NCBI RefSeq assembly: GCF_002277815.1
Contig: NZ_NKJI01000001.1
Coordinates: 489,501 to 553,500 of the forward strand
Reading direction: 5' to 3'
DNA from: Pseudomonas sp. ERMR1:02
Lineage (GTDB): Bacteria > Pseudomonadota > Gammaproteobacteria > Pseudomonadales > Pseudomonadaceae
DNA length: 64,000 nucleotides
A program made the translations under genes and the position numbers. The number at the start of each line of letters is the position of its first letter. The stretch's first letter is position 1. Of the stretch, positions 46,116-59,502 are shown piece after piece. The notes beneath the pieces were generated by a model. It did no database searches, was not told the DNA's origin, and was given only the letters and a program-made list of their open reading frames with translations.

Positions 46116-47192
46116 CTATTTACTCGGCGAATTGAGCAGGTGTTCATGGATCGCGGTGCGTCGCTGCCCAAGGATCAGCTTTACCAGCGTATGGGTGAAC
46201 CAATCCTCCAGCAGGTGCCGGGAAACCGGAGTGCCAAGTCGTTCCTGCTGGTTTTGCAGCGCCTTGTCCCACCAGACAGGACCGCAGGCTCTGTCGAACT
46301 CGTTGGGGTGGTCGTAGCAGCCATAGAGGATTTCTCGGATGAACTGGCGCAAATGTACGGGCAGCGCCAGGGTGATGAGTTTGTAGAGCACTCGCTGGGA
46401 GCGTGGCGGCCGTGGAAGTCGCGCCGAAACGCGGCGGGTGTCGTCCAAAGCTGCCTGGCTGATGGGCTGGCCAGCATGTTTGCTGACCCAGGCCTGGACC
46501 TTGGCTCTGAACAATTGCTTGCGGCTCCAGTAATGATGGATCAGGTCCGGACACTTTCTGACTTCCAGCGTGCGGTAGGCCGCCACCGACAGGCAGAATT
46601 CTTCAAGGGTGTATGCACCCCGTGCGCACGGGAACAATTCGTCCATCAGGGCAATCGAGCGATCAAGCACCTGAGCATCATTTTGGTGCAAACCGATGAC
46701 TCCGGAGTTGAGCAGCATCATCTGATCGTCAGCCAGCCCTCGTTCCACGAGGGTTGCCGACAGCGCGCTGTAAAGCAGGTTTTCTTTGTTGTTGCCGTAC
46801 TGGGTGTAGTAGTCGTTGCACAGCAGGGTGCCGGGTTGTACACGCTCGAACAATTTGAGCGGTGAGCAGTGGAAGAAGGTGTCGGTGTCGATCAGTAGCG
46901 CGGTTTCGTACTCTTCCAGCACCGTGCGCAGGGCGACGTGTTTGGCGCGGAAGTGATAGCCATGGGGTTCGCTCCAGCGTCGGCGTGTCGCCTCGTCGAG
47001 TGGGCGTACGCGTACCGGCAATTTTTCGTATGGCTGTGGGTTATCGCTGAAAACCTGGATGTCGAGTGCAGCGTCCGGCGTTTCACGCAGCCATGCCAGG
47101 GCACTGGCGATACTGAACACGGCTTCCTGATGATAGGTCTCGGAACCGAAAACCAGATAGACGAGTTGAGGGCGTTGTGTCGAGGACGTCAT
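46116..47192 (-). CDS. glycosyltransferase-like protein, GT-A/GT8-like
   Basis: 358 residues, no signal peptide or membrane segment. VYLVFGSETYHQEAVFSIASAL at the N-terminus and YETALLIDTDTFFHCSP (DTD at 102-104, a metal/nucleotide-sugar DxD motif) suggest a GT-A fold. The C-terminal half is hydrophilic and unfamiliar. It stands alone between the binding-protein gene and metF; no acceptor or pathway gene lies nearby. Could act on a surface glycan. Confidence 0.6.
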   Translation of the reverse strand: MTSSTQRPQLVYLVFGSETYHQEAVFSIASALAWLRETPDAALDIQVFSDNPQPYEKLPVRVRPLDEATRRRWSEPHGYHFRAKHVALRTVLEEYETALLIDTDTFFHCSPLKLFERVQPGTLLCNDYYTQYGNNKENLLYSALSATLVERGLADDQMMLLNSGVIGLHQNDAQVLDRSIALMDELFPCARGAYTLEEFCLSVAAYRTLEVRKCPDLIHHYWSRKQLFRAKVQAWVSKHAGQPISQAALDDTRRVSARLPRPPRSQRVLYKLITLALPVHLRQFIREILYGCYDHPNEFDRACGPVWWDKALQNQQERLGTPVSRHLLEDWFTHTLVKLILGQRRTAIHEHLLNSPSK

Positions 47193-47221
47193 CGCTACAG
47201 CATTCCGTTTTTAGTTCTGAA

Positions 47222-47246
47222 TAAAAAAGACCCTCCGAAGAGGGTC
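47222..47246 (-). terminator. rho-independent terminator of metF
   Basis: gaccctc (47229-47235) / gagggtc (47240-47246) with a cgaa tetraloop, and six A on the plus strand giving a U-tract for the minus strand. Confidence 0.9.
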
Positions 47247-47267
47247 CATGTTCCTGCGGGATGACAA

Positions 47268-48113
47268 TCAGCGGGGAAGCTTCAAGTTATTCCACACAGC
47301 CAGGCTGGCTTCGGCCTGGTTGAGAGTATAGAAATGCAGCCCCGGTGCGCCGCCCTGCAACAAACGATCACACATTTCGGTGATGACCTGCTCACCGAAG
47401 CGCTGAATGCTTTGGGTGTCGTCGCCGTACGCTTCCAGTTGCTTGCGGATCCAGCGCGGGATTTCCGCACCGCAGGCGTCGGAGAAACGTGCCAGTTTGC
47501 TGTAGTTGGTGATTGGCATGATGCCCGGCACGATCGGGATGTTCACGCCCAGCGCCCGTACACGCTCGACAAAGTAGAAGTAGCTGTCGGCGTTGAAGAA
47601 GTACTGGGTGATCGCGCTGTCGGCGCCGGCGTTGGCCTTGCGCACGAAGTTGGCGATATCGTCTTCGAAGTTGCGCGCTTGCGGGTGCATTTCCGGATAG
47701 GCGGCAACTTCGACGTGGAAATGATTGCCGGTCTCTTCACGAATGAATTCGACCAGATCATTGGCGTGGCGCAATTCGCCGCTAGCCATGCCCATGCCTG
47801 AAGGCAGGTCACCGCGCAGGGCGACGATACGAGTGATGCCGGCGGCCTTGTACTGGCTCAGCAAGGCGCGCAAGTCGGCCTTGCTGTCGCCCACGCAAGA
47901 CAAATGCGGCGCTGCAGGGATTTTGACTTCGCTTTCAAGCTGCAACACGGTGTTAAGGGTGCGATCACGGGTCGAACCGCCCGCGCCGTAGGTGCAGGAG
48001 AAGAAATCGGGATTGTACGTGGCCAGCTGACGAGCAGTGGCGAGCAGCTTTTCATGCCCAGCGTCGGTCTTCGTAGGGAAGAACTCGAAGCTGTAGCGAC
48101 GATCTTGGGACAT
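47268..48113 (-). CDS. metF: methylenetetrahydrofolate reductase
   Basis: 281 residues. Reduces 5,10-methylene-THF to 5-methyl-THF, the methyl donor for methionine. RRYSFEFFPTKTDAGHEKL, YGAGGSTRDRTLNTV, RIVALRGDLPSGMG and ITQYFFNADSYFYF are clear. The ATG at 48111-48113 is chosen (AGGA seven bases before) over an ATG two codons upstream, which is too close to the ribosome-binding site. Downstream of ahcY in the same direction, with an REP pair between them. Confidence 0.96.
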   Translation of the reverse strand: MSQDRRYSFEFFPTKTDAGHEKLLATARQLATYNPDFFSCTYGAGGSTRDRTLNTVLQLESEVKIPAAPHLSCVGDSKADLRALLSQYKAAGITRIVALRGDLPSGMGMASGELRHANDLVEFIREETGNHFHVEVAAYPEMHPQARNFEDDIANFVRKANAGADSAITQYFFNADSYFYFVERVRALGVNIPIVPGIMPITNYSKLARFSDACGAEIPRWIRKQLEAYGDDTQSIQRFGEQVITEMCDRLLQGGAPGLHFYTLNQAEASLAVWNNLKLPR

Positions 48114-48152
48114 GGTCATATCCTTGGAAACACATAATGCGGACGCTGGCCC

Positions 48153-48255
48153 TTGTAGGAGCGAGCTCTGCTCGCGAAAAACCTGAAGACAACGCATTTA
48201 TCCAGACAGCACGCGTTATCGTTAACGTCCATCGCGAGCAAGCTCGCTCCTACAC
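48153..48255. repeat. inverted REP pair between ahcY and metF
   Basis: ttgtaggagcgagctctgct and its inverted copy; it lies in the gap between two same-strand methyl-cycle genes. Confidence 0.87.
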
Positions 48256-48271
48256 AGGAAGAACCGGCCGA

Positions 48272-49804
<1,533 letters not shown>

Positions 49805-49814
49805 AGGTGGCGGG

Positions 49815-49844
49815 AAAACGGTAGCAAGTGGAAGTTACCGTTTT
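49815..49844. promoter_or_regulatory. inverted repeat upstream of the SAH riboswitch
   Basis: aaaacggta (49815-49823) / taccgtttt (49836-49844), 9-bp arms with a 12-bp spacer, in the probable promoter region shared by ahcY and the divergent thioesterase gene. It could be an operator. Confidence 0.4.
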
Positions 49845-50004
49845 GAAACGGTGGCGATTATAGCGGGCTATGCTGATCTTCCAAAGGGTTTCTGTCGGTC
49901 AATGTGCGAACGGTAATAGAGGCTATAGAAGATGCCGAATAGAGCCCTGGCTCGGGGTCTGCCAAGATACCGTCCATCATTCGGCAAGACGCTCAGGAGT
50001 GAAC

Positions 50005-50409
50005 ATGAATTTCCACACCCGCAAATGGGTTAAACCCGAAGACCTCAACCCCAATGGCACGCTGTTCGGTGGCAGTCTTCTGCGCTGGATCGACGAAGAA
50101 GCGGCCATTTATGCCATCGTCCAGTTGGGCAACCAGCGCGTCGTGACCAAATACATTTCCGAAATCAACTTTGTCAGCGCTTCGCGCCAGGGCGACATCA
50201 TCGAACTGGGCATCACCGCCACCGAATTCGGTCGCACCTCAATCTCCCTGACGTGCGAAGTGCGCAACAAGATCACCCGCAAAAGCGTCCTGACGGTAGA
50301 GAAAATGGTCTTCGTCAACCTCGGCGAAGACGGTTTGCCAGCGCCGCACGGCCGGACCGAAATCAAGTACGTCAAAGACCAGTTCAAGGACGATGACATC
50401 GACGAATGA
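50005..50409 (+). CDS. acyl-CoA thioesterase, hotdog fold (YciA-like)
   Basis: 134 residues from the ATG at 50005 (AGGAG eight bases before). Hotdog signature: PNGTLFGGSLLRWIDEEAA, then VTKYISEINFVSASRQGDIIELG. It would hydrolyse acyl-CoAs; chain-length preference is not readable. Divergent from ahcY across a 323-bp region filled mainly by the riboswitch. Confidence 0.88.
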   Translation: MNFHTRKWVKPEDLNPNGTLFGGSLLRWIDEEAAIYAIVQLGNQRVVTKYISEINFVSASRQGDIIELGITATEFGRTSISLTCEVRNKITRKSVLTVEKMVFVNLGEDGLPAPHGRTEIKYVKDQFKDDDIDE

Positions 50410-50418
50410 TGCAAGACC

Positions 50419-50509
50419 CTGTAGGAGCGAAGCTTGCTCGCGAAGGCGTCATTTGTACCACCGCCGAAACCAAGGTGAACCCTTCGCGGGCAAGCCTCGC
50501 TCCTACAGG
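50419..50509. repeat. inverted REP pair
   Basis: ctgtaggagcgaagcttgct (one arm mutated from gagg to gaag) and inverted cttcgcgggcaagcctcgct. Confidence 0.87.
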
Positions 50510-50592
50510 GACGGGTTCGTTTGATGGAACGGTGAACAGCTCCGAACCGCGCGTGTCGTAAATAAATCGCACGCCAACGGTTCAGGAGCGTT

Positions 50593-51459
50593 ATGGACAC
50601 TCAAAAAGCCGGCAAGACCCCCGACCTCTCGGCAAAAGAGCAGCAGGAGGTCGAAAAGAGCCAGCCACCGCGTGCGGCGGTGCTGCATGAAATCATCCGC
50701 ATCCAAGGCGATCAGGAACTTGAACGCAGCGTTGCCGCGCTGTGGTGGTCGGCGCTGGCCGCCGGCTTGAGCATGGGGCTGTCGCTGATGGCCATGGGTT
50801 TGCTCAATTCCCGTTTACCGGATGGCGAAGGTTTCAAAGTGATTACCAGTTTCGGCTACTGCGCCGGGTTTCTCGCGGTGATCCTCGCCCGCCAGCAATT
50901 GTTCACCGAAAACACGCTGACCGCCGTGCTGCCGATCATGAGCAAACCCACGCTGGGCAACTTCGGTCGATTGCTGCGTCTATGGACGGTGGTGTTGGCC
51001 GGCAACCTCTGCGGCACCTTGCTGGTGGCTTACGTGATGCTGGAGCTGCCGATTTTCGATAGCAAGACCGACATGGCCTTCCTCGACATCGGCCGCAAGG
51101 TCATGGAAAACCACACCGGTCAGATGTTCGCCAAGGGCATTATTTCGGGCTGGATGATCGCCACCATGGTCTGGATGATCCCGTCGATGGAAAGCGCCAA
51201 GATGTGGATCATCATCCTCATCACCTACTTCATGGCGCTAGGGGATTTCACCCACATCGTAGTCGGTTCGCTGGAGGTCTCGTACCTGGTGTTTGCCGGT
51301 GAATTGCCTTGGAAGGATTTCTGGCTAGTGTTCGCAGGGCCCACGCTGGCGGGGAACATCATCGGTGGCAGTTTTATCTTCGCGTTGATCAGCCATGCAC
51401 AGATCCGCAGTGAAAGCGGGCCGCCGAAAGGCACTGCGGATCAGGACAAAGAACTGTAA
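50593..51459 (+). CDS. formate/nitrite transporter (FNT) family membrane protein
   Basis: 288 residues. After a hydrophilic about 45-residue N-terminus come six membrane segments (LWWSALAAGLSMGLSLMAMGL; VITSFGYCAGFLAVILARQQLFTEN; LWTVVLAGNLCGTLLVAYVML; IISGWMIATMVWMIP; MWIIILITYFMALGDFTHIV; FAGPTLAGNIIGGSFIFAL). GLS, QQLFTEN and AGNLCG match FNT-family positions. It is closer to the YfdC subgroup than to FocA; substrate not known. Confidence 0.87.
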   Translation: MDTQKAGKTPDLSAKEQQEVEKSQPPRAAVLHEIIRIQGDQELERSVAALWWSALAAGLSMGLSLMAMGLLNSRLPDGEGFKVITSFGYCAGFLAVILARQQLFTENTLTAVLPIMSKPTLGNFGRLLRLWTVVLAGNLCGTLLVAYVMLELPIFDSKTDMAFLDIGRKVMENHTGQMFAKGIISGWMIATMVWMIPSMESAKMWIIILITYFMALGDFTHIVVGSLEVSYLVFAGELPWKDFWLVFAGPTLAGNIIGGSFIFALISHAQIRSESGPPKGTADQDKEL

Positions 51460-51548
51460 CGCACTCTTTGTAAGCTGCTGCTGACGTATCGCGAATAAAT
51501 TCGAGCTAGCGCCTACGATGGATTGGGTGACTTTAAAAGGAGTGTGCC

Positions 51549-52382
51549 GTGCTTGCGACGGCCCTGGTGTTAGTAGCAGCGTTGTTGCACGCGGCGTGGA
51601 ATACCCTGATCAAATTCAGTGCCGAACGGCTGCTGGTGGTGGCCTGCATGGACAGCGTGGCGATGTTGTTTGTCGCCGTAATGCTGCCGTTTGTGACGTT
51701 GCCGCCGCTGGACATCTGGCCGTGGATTCTGGCCTCGGCCGCATTCGAGCTGATCTACCGCTATTTGCTGATTCAGGCGTACCGGGTCGGCGACCTCGGG
51801 CTGGTCTATCCGCTGATGCGAGGGTTGTCACCGCTGGTGGTGCTGGCGCTGACACTGATCTTCGCTGGGGAGGCGCTGACCGATCAGCAGATCTTCGGGA
51901 TTCTGCTTATCCCGCTCGGCATGCTGTGCTTGCTCTGGCAGGGCGGAGGTGGGGCACGCCTGCCTTGGTCGATGTTACCCGTGGTGGCGCTGATCGGTCT
52001 GTGCATCGGTTGCTACACCTATATTGATGGCCAAGCGCTGCGGCGCTGGTCGCATCCGCTGGATTATCTGGTTTGGGTGACGCTGCTCAGCGCCTGGCCG
52101 TTCCCGATGCTGGCATGGGTGCGCAAGCGACCGGCGTTCAGGTTGTTCTGGCGCGAGCAGTGGCGATTGGGGCTGGCGGTCGGGTTCTGCGTGTTGTTCA
52201 GCTACGCTCTGGTGCTGTGGGCGATGCAGCTGGGGTCGATTGCCGAAGCGGCGGCCTTGCGCGAGATCAGCGTGATTCTGGTGGTGCTGTTCGGCGTGCG
52301 TTATCTGAAAGAACCTTTCGGCAGGCCCAGGCTTCTGGCGTGTGGGCTGGTGCTGATCGGCATGCTGGTGATGAAATTCTGA
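51549..52382 (+). CDS. EamA/DMT superfamily permease
   Basis: 277 residues from a GTG at 51549 with AAGGAG seven bases before. About ten membrane helices in two EamA repeats (VAALLHAAWNTLIKFSAERL at the start of the first; ALVLWAMQLGSIAEAAALREI in the second). Probably exports or imports a small metabolite; substrate unknown. Confidence 0.88.
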   Translation: MLATALVLVAALLHAAWNTLIKFSAERLLVVACMDSVAMLFVAVMLPFVTLPPLDIWPWILASAAFELIYRYLLIQAYRVGDLGLVYPLMRGLSPLVVLALTLIFAGEALTDQQIFGILLIPLGMLCLLWQGGGGARLPWSMLPVVALIGLCIGCYTYIDGQALRRWSHPLDYLVWVTLLSAWPFPMLAWVRKRPAFRLFWREQWRLGLAVGFCVLFSYALVLWAMQLGSIAEAAALREISVILVVLFGVRYLKEPFGRPRLLACGLVLIGMLVMKF

Positions 52383-52414
52383 CTGCTCTGACAATGTGAA
52401 GAAGGGACTGCTTT

Positions 52415-52797
52415 ATGACGGTTGCTCTGTGGTGCATTTTGATCGCGATTTTCCTGCCCTATATCTGCACGGGCGTCGCCAAGGTCAGCGGCGGGTTTGG
52501 TCTGAAAGACAATCATGACCCCCGGGACTTTCTCGAATCACTGAATGGCTTGGGCAGACGCGCGCATGCGGCGCAATTGAACAGTTTTGAAGTAACCCTG
52601 CATTCGCGGCAGCCGTGATCGTGGCGCACCTGGCCGGCAATGCCGAACTGGTAACGATCAATGTGCTGTCGGTGTTGTTCATCACCAGTCGGCTGCTGTA
52701 CATCATTTGCTATCTGGCGGACTGGGCGGTGTTGCGGTCGTTGGTGTGGTTTGTGGGGATGGGCTTGATTGCGGCGTTTTTTGTTGTGTCTGTTTGA
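52415..52797 (+). CDS. MAPEG family membrane protein, with a 1-base frameshift
   Basis: The N-terminal part reads ALWCILIAIFLPYICTGVAKVSGGFGLKD, typical of bacterial MAPEG proteins (four membrane helices), down to LNSFEV. The remainder, VIVAHLAGNAELVTINVL onward, is in another frame. One extra C in the CCC run at 52596-52598 restores SFEVTPAFAAAVIVAHLAG and 127 residues (383 nt present, 384 expected). The biochemical role in Pseudomonas is unknown. Confidence 0.85.
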
Positions 52798-52819
52798 ATA
52801 TTCTTTGTCGGTGAGGGCC

Positions 52820-52886
52820 CCTTCGCGAGCAAGCCCGCTCCCACAGGGGCATGCATTCCAATGTGGGAGCGGGCTTGCTCGCGAAA
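52820..52886. repeat. inverted REP pair (GGGAGCGGGCTTGCTCGCGA subtype)
   Basis: Closely spaced inverted copies between the convergent MAPEG and mltA genes. Confidence 0.9.
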
Positions 52887-52910
52887 GCTATCTAACTGCC
52901 AACGCTAGTC

Positions 52911-54094
52911 TCAGGGTTTAGTCTTCTCTGCATCGGCAACCTGCGGCACTTGCGGCAGTGCGGCACCTTTGGGCCACAGCATCCAGATCTGCCCTTGCTG
53001 CTTCATGTCCCCGGCAAGTTGCCCGGCCGCATCACCGGTGCCCCAGAACAGGTCTGCGCGAACTTCGCCGGCAATCGCGCCGCCCGTATCTTGCGCCGCC
53101 ACCGGCCGTACCAATGCTGTGCCGTCCGGTTTGGTTGTGGATAACCACAACAGGCTGCCCAACGGAATGACCTTGCGGTCCACCGCCGCGCTATAACCAG
53201 CAGTCAACGGCACGTTCAATGAGCCACGAGGCCCTTCGTTGCTGTCGGGATTGCGGGTGAAAAATACATAGCTGGGATTGCTGCCAAGCAGTTCCGGAAT
53301 GCGCGACGGATTGGCTTTGGCCCAGTCGCTGATCGCGCCCATGGTCACGTCTTCTTTTTTCAGCGCACCTTGTTCCACCAGCCAGCGTCCGATCGGCCGA
53401 TACGGATGGCCGTTCTGGTCGGCATAAGCGATACGCAACTGGCGACCAGTGTCGAGCTGGATGCGCCCCGAACCCTGGATTTGCAGAAACTGCAGGTTCA
53501 TCGGATCGGTCAACCACGCCACCACCGGCGCCTTGACCCCTTGGTTTCAATTGTTGCGGCATCGTCGTAAGGCTTGAGCACGCGACCTTCAAGTCGGCCG
53601 CGCAGGCGTTTACCTTTGAGTTCCGGGTAGATACTGTCCAGGGCGACGATGATCATGTCATCGGGCACGCCATACACCGGGATGTTTGCGGTTGTGGTCT
53701 GGGTCAGGCTGCCGGGGTAGACCGGTTCGTAGTAGCCGGTAATCAGGCCATTGGCGTTGTCATTAGCGGCGCGCAAGCCGTACACATCGAGGTTCTGCTT
53801 GAGAAAACCGCGGATGTCGCTGGCGTTTTGCGCAACGTTGGCTGCAGCTGCGCAAGTACCACCCCAGACCGGGTCGGCCTTGAGTCGCGTGCAGGCGCTG
53901 CGCCACGAGCCGAAACCGGCGACGAGGTCGTTATCGGAAACCGCCGGCAGTGCTTCCCATGTGGCGCTGGAGTAGGTGGCCAGGGCATGGGTTTTCGGTT
54001 GCTTGTTGTCGCCGCCGGTGCAACCTGCGAGCAGGGCGACCATCGGCAGGGTCCAGGCAAGGCTTTGACGCCACGCCTTGAAACGGCTGTTCAT
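52911..54094 (-). CDS. mltA: membrane-bound lytic transglycosylase A, with a 1-base frameshift
   Basis: Murein-cleaving outer-membrane lipoprotein. From the ATG at 54092-54094: signal and lipobox WTLPMVALLAGC, then LVAGFGSWRSAC and LITGYYEPVYPGS, then a break after IETKG. The second frame gives VVAWLTDPMNLQFLQIQGSG, IPLGSLLWLSTTKP and VAAQDTGGAIAG with the catalytic Asp. One extra G in the run complementary to CCCC at 53537-53540 restores ETKGVKAPVVAWL and 394 residues (1184 nt present, 1185 expected). Confidence 0.92.
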
Positions 54095-54222
54095 GGAGTA
54101 ATTCCTTTGCCGGTTGCCTGAGTGTTCCATGCGTTCATGCAACCCGTATTGATAATAGGGCTATTGGTGTTTGCCGGGGACGCGAGGATACTGGCCGCCG
54201 TTTCCCGTGACTTGAAGCCACC

Positions 54223-54672
54223 ATGACTCTTAAAAGACTTTCTGTTGTATTGCTGGCCTGTCTGACGTTGTCCGCTTGCGGCGGTGTCGATCCTAATTCG
54301 CCGCTCGGTCAGCGCAAGGCCATTTTCAAGCAAATGCTCAAGACCGGTGAAGACCTGGGCGGCATGTTGCGTGGTCGTATTGCGTTCGATGGCCCGAAAT
54401 TCGCTGACGGTGCGGTGAAGCTCGACGCGTTGTCCCATGAACCATGGAAGCACTTCCCGCAGGTGCGTGAACAAGACCACACCAGCGCCAGAAGCGATGT
54501 ATGGCAGCAGCAGGAGCGCTTTCAGGAAATGGCTCGCAGCCTTGAAACCGCCACTGGTGAATTGGTGACCGCCAGCCAGGTTCAACCCTACAACGCCAGC
54601 AACCTGGGGCCGGCGGTGCAGAAGGTCGAAGATGCCTGTAGTGCGTGCCATAAAAAATTTCGGGATCATTGA
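54223..54672 (+). CDS. cytochrome c' family lipoprotein
   Basis: 149 residues. Lipoprotein signal MTLKRLSVVLLACLTLSAC (lipobox LSAC), four-helix cytochrome c' domain and the C-terminal haem motif CSACH (CxxCH) followed by KKF, as in the family. Periplasmic, membrane anchored; the gas ligand or electron partner is unknown. Divergent from mltA. Confidence 0.88.
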   Translation: MTLKRLSVVLLACLTLSACGGVDPNSPLGQRKAIFKQMLKTGEDLGGMLRGRIAFDGPKFADGAVKLDALSHEPWKHFPQVREQDHTSARSDVWQQQERFQEMARSLETATGELVTASQVQPYNASNLGPAVQKVEDACSACHKKFRDH

Positions 54673-54690
54673 TTGGCGGCGTCGGGTATT

Positions 54691-54792
54691 GATCGTTCCC
54701 ACGCTCTGCGTGGGAATGCAGCCCGTGACGCTCCGCGTCACTGGACGCAGAGCGTCCCTTGAGGCATTCCCACGCAGAGCATGGGAACGATC
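54691..54792. repeat. 29-bp near-perfect inverted repeat with internal hairpins
   Basis: The outer arms (54691-54719 and 54764-54792) match at 28 of 29 positions. Inside are two more hairpins, tgacgc/gcgtca (54726-54740) and ggacgc/gcgtcc (54743-54757), and each outer arm also folds on itself (ttcccacgctctgcgtggga). This is a different family from the GTAGGAGC repeats. Located between the convergent cytochrome c' and DUF1090 genes. Confidence 0.85.
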
Positions 54793-54804
54793 ATATCCCC
54801 GGGA

Positions 54805-55200
54805 TTACTTGTCGAGCTCATCGACGGCTTCCTGCAATTCCTTGCGGGACTCGGCGAGTTTGTCTTTGCGCTTGTTGATCTTGTCCGGATCGCCTTTTTT
54901 CATGGCCTTGTCGAGATCCGCCTGACGCTTGCTGACTTCGTGCTTGGCGTCGAGCACCTTGTTTTCCCGTTCTTTTTTCAGCGAGGCATCGGTGCAGTTG
55001 GCAGTGACTTCGCTCAGGGCTTTTTCCAGGCCTGCCTGCTGGTCAGCATTGCCGTGGGACTTGGCCAGTTCGATCTGGTTGATGATGCCTTGTTTCTTGG
55101 CGGCACAGCCGGTGAGCTCTGGCGCCTCTTCGGCGGCCATCAGCGGGGCGGCCATCACACTGCAAAGAGTCAGCAGGGCGAGCGGTGAAAAAAATTTCAT
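54805..55200 (-). CDS. DUF1090 family periplasmic protein (YqjC-like)
   Basis: 131 residues. Signal peptide MKFFSPLALLTLCSVMAAPLMA; the mature part has two Cys (LTGCAAK, VTANCTD) and a long charged helix rich in Lys/Glu (KVLDAKHEVSKRQADLDKAM) predicted to be a coiled coil. Function unknown; the E. coli homologue YqjC lies in a stress-induced operon, but there is no such context here. Confidence 0.87.
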   Translation of the reverse strand: MKFFSPLALLTLCSVMAAPLMAAEEAPELTGCAAKKQGIINQIELAKSHGNADQQAGLEKALSEVTANCTDASLKKERENKVLDAKHEVSKRQADLDKAMKKGDPDKINKRKDKLAESRKELQEAVDELDK

Positions 55201-55299
55201 AAAAGCTCCATGTGAAAAGGCAATCGGGTCGATGCGGCGATGGCTTGTTTGAGCCCATCGGTACTACAGGGTTCCCGGGCGCCAAGACATTGCCGGCCG

Positions 55300-56994
<1,695 letters not shown>

Positions 56995-57080
56995 TCATTG
57001 GGATGCATCAAGGCTAGGTCAGTATGGGGGGGCTCAAAGTATGGGTGTTTTGCCGAATATTTTTGCTGGCATTGCCGGCC

Positions 57081-57177
57081 TCTTCGCGAGCAAGCCCGCT
57101 CCCACAGGGGATCTCGGTCGTACACAAATTCTGTCTTCACTGAAGAGCAAATGTGGGAGCGGGCTTGCTCGCGAAGG
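57081..57177. repeat. inverted REP pair (GGGAGCGGGCTTGCTCGCGA subtype)
   Basis: Inverted copies lie between ligB and metK, upstream of ligB. Confidence 0.9.
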
Positions 57178-57205
57178 GGGCGCCACGGTCTCAGCGTAAG
57201 CCAAT

Positions 57206-57241
57206 AAAAAGCCCCACACGGAAAAACCGTGCGGGGCTTTT
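57206..57241 (-). terminator. rho-independent terminator of metK
   Basis: agccccacacgg / ccgtgcggggct around a short A-loop, flanked by five A and four T. Confidence 0.9.
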
Positions 57242-57259
57242 GGTACAGCCGGGAAAGGC

Positions 57260-58450
<1,191 letters not shown>

Positions 58451-58468
58451 CTCGATGTTTTCCTGAAA

Positions 58469-59464
58469 TTACCGATGGTGAGTGTCGCCAGCCGGCCGCT
58501 GAAAATGGCGGACCTGAATCTGGAAACCATTACGTAAGCCTACATAGAGGCTTTCCCCGGGAACGAGTCCCGCAGCGGTGGCCCAACGGGCCAGATCGTC
58601 CTGTTCAAACCCCAACCACAGATCACCGCAGGCTTCCCTGGCCCAACTCTGGTTGTGGCTACATAACTCTGTCACTAACAGGCTACCGCCTGGTTGCAGC
58701 AAATTGGCCATGTGCTTGAGCGCATCGGCCGGCGCGGCGAAATGGTGCAGCACCATGTTCAGTACAACGCAATCGGCCTTGAGACTCACGCCGTTCAAGG
58801 CATCGGCCAATTGCAGGCTGACGTTAGTCAGCATTTGACGTTCACACACCTGGCGCGCCAGTTCGAGCATCGCCTGGCTATTATCCAGCGCCGTGACCTG
58901 GGTGAAGCGGCGCGCCAGTTCCGGTAGAAAAGCGCCGTCGCCGGGGCCGACCTCGATGGCTGTAGCGCCTTCGCTGAAACTCAGCTTTTCGAGCAGGGCC
59001 ACCACGCTATCGCGGTACTGCGGCAGGCCGGCGATCAAGTCTTGCTGGGCGCGAAACTTTTCCGCGACCCGTGAGAAAAAGTCCTGGCTGGCCGCTTCTC
59101 GTTGCCCATGGACCTGAGTGATCCGTGACTGCACATCGGCAGGCAGGGCCAGGTCATCCACTTCTTCAAGCAAGGCTGCATGCAGTTTGCCGCCGAGCAG
59201 GTCGGTGTGGGGCAGGGCGCGACGGTAGAAAATCGCGTTGCCTTCACGGCGGGTCGCCACCAGGTCGGCCTGGGCCAATACCTTAAGGTGATGACTCATG
59301 CCCGATTGGCCGATGCCAAAGATCTGCGCCAGCTCCAGTACGCCAAACGAATCGTTGGCCAGCGCGCGCAAAACATTCAAACGCAACGGATCGCCGCCGG
59401 CCTTGCATAGGGCCGCCAGCTCATCGCAATCGTCATGGCGAATGGAAGGCACGCGTAAGTTCAT
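58469..59464 (-). CDS. ArsR-family regulator fused to a methyltransferase-like domain (SahR-like)
   Basis: 331 residues. The N-terminal winged helix (about 20-85: LRLNVLRALANDSFGVLELA, then FGIGQSGMSHHLKVLAQADL) has no metal-binding Cys cluster. After a linker comes a Rossmann methyltransferase-like domain (about 165-310) with motif I EVGPGDGAFLPEL and ALDNSQAMLELARQ. This layout matches SahR, an ArsR-family sensor of S-adenosylhomocysteine in proteobacteria that controls methionine-cycle genes. The location upstream of metK, and the palindrome at 59503-59532 next to its own promoter, support this. Whether the domain binds SAH here is inference. Confidence 0.82.
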   Translation of the reverse strand: MNLRVPSIRHDDCDELAALCKAGGDPLRLNVLRALANDSFGVLELAQIFGIGQSGMSHHLKVLAQADLVATRREGNAIFYRRALPHTDLLGGKLHAALLEEVDDLALPADVQSRITQVHGQREAASQDFFSRVAEKFRAQQDLIAGLPQYRDSVVALLEKLSFSEGATAIEVGPGDGAFLPELARRFTQVTALDNSQAMLELARQVCERQMLTNVSLQLADALNGVSLKADCVVLNMVLHHFAAPADALKHMANLLQPGGSLLVTELCSHNQSWAREACGDLWLGFEQDDLARWATAAGLVPGESLYVGLRNGFQIQVRHFQRPAGDTHHR

Positions 59465-59502
59465 AAGGCCGGCAGTCTAGTCACGCACCGGAAGCATCGC
59501 AA

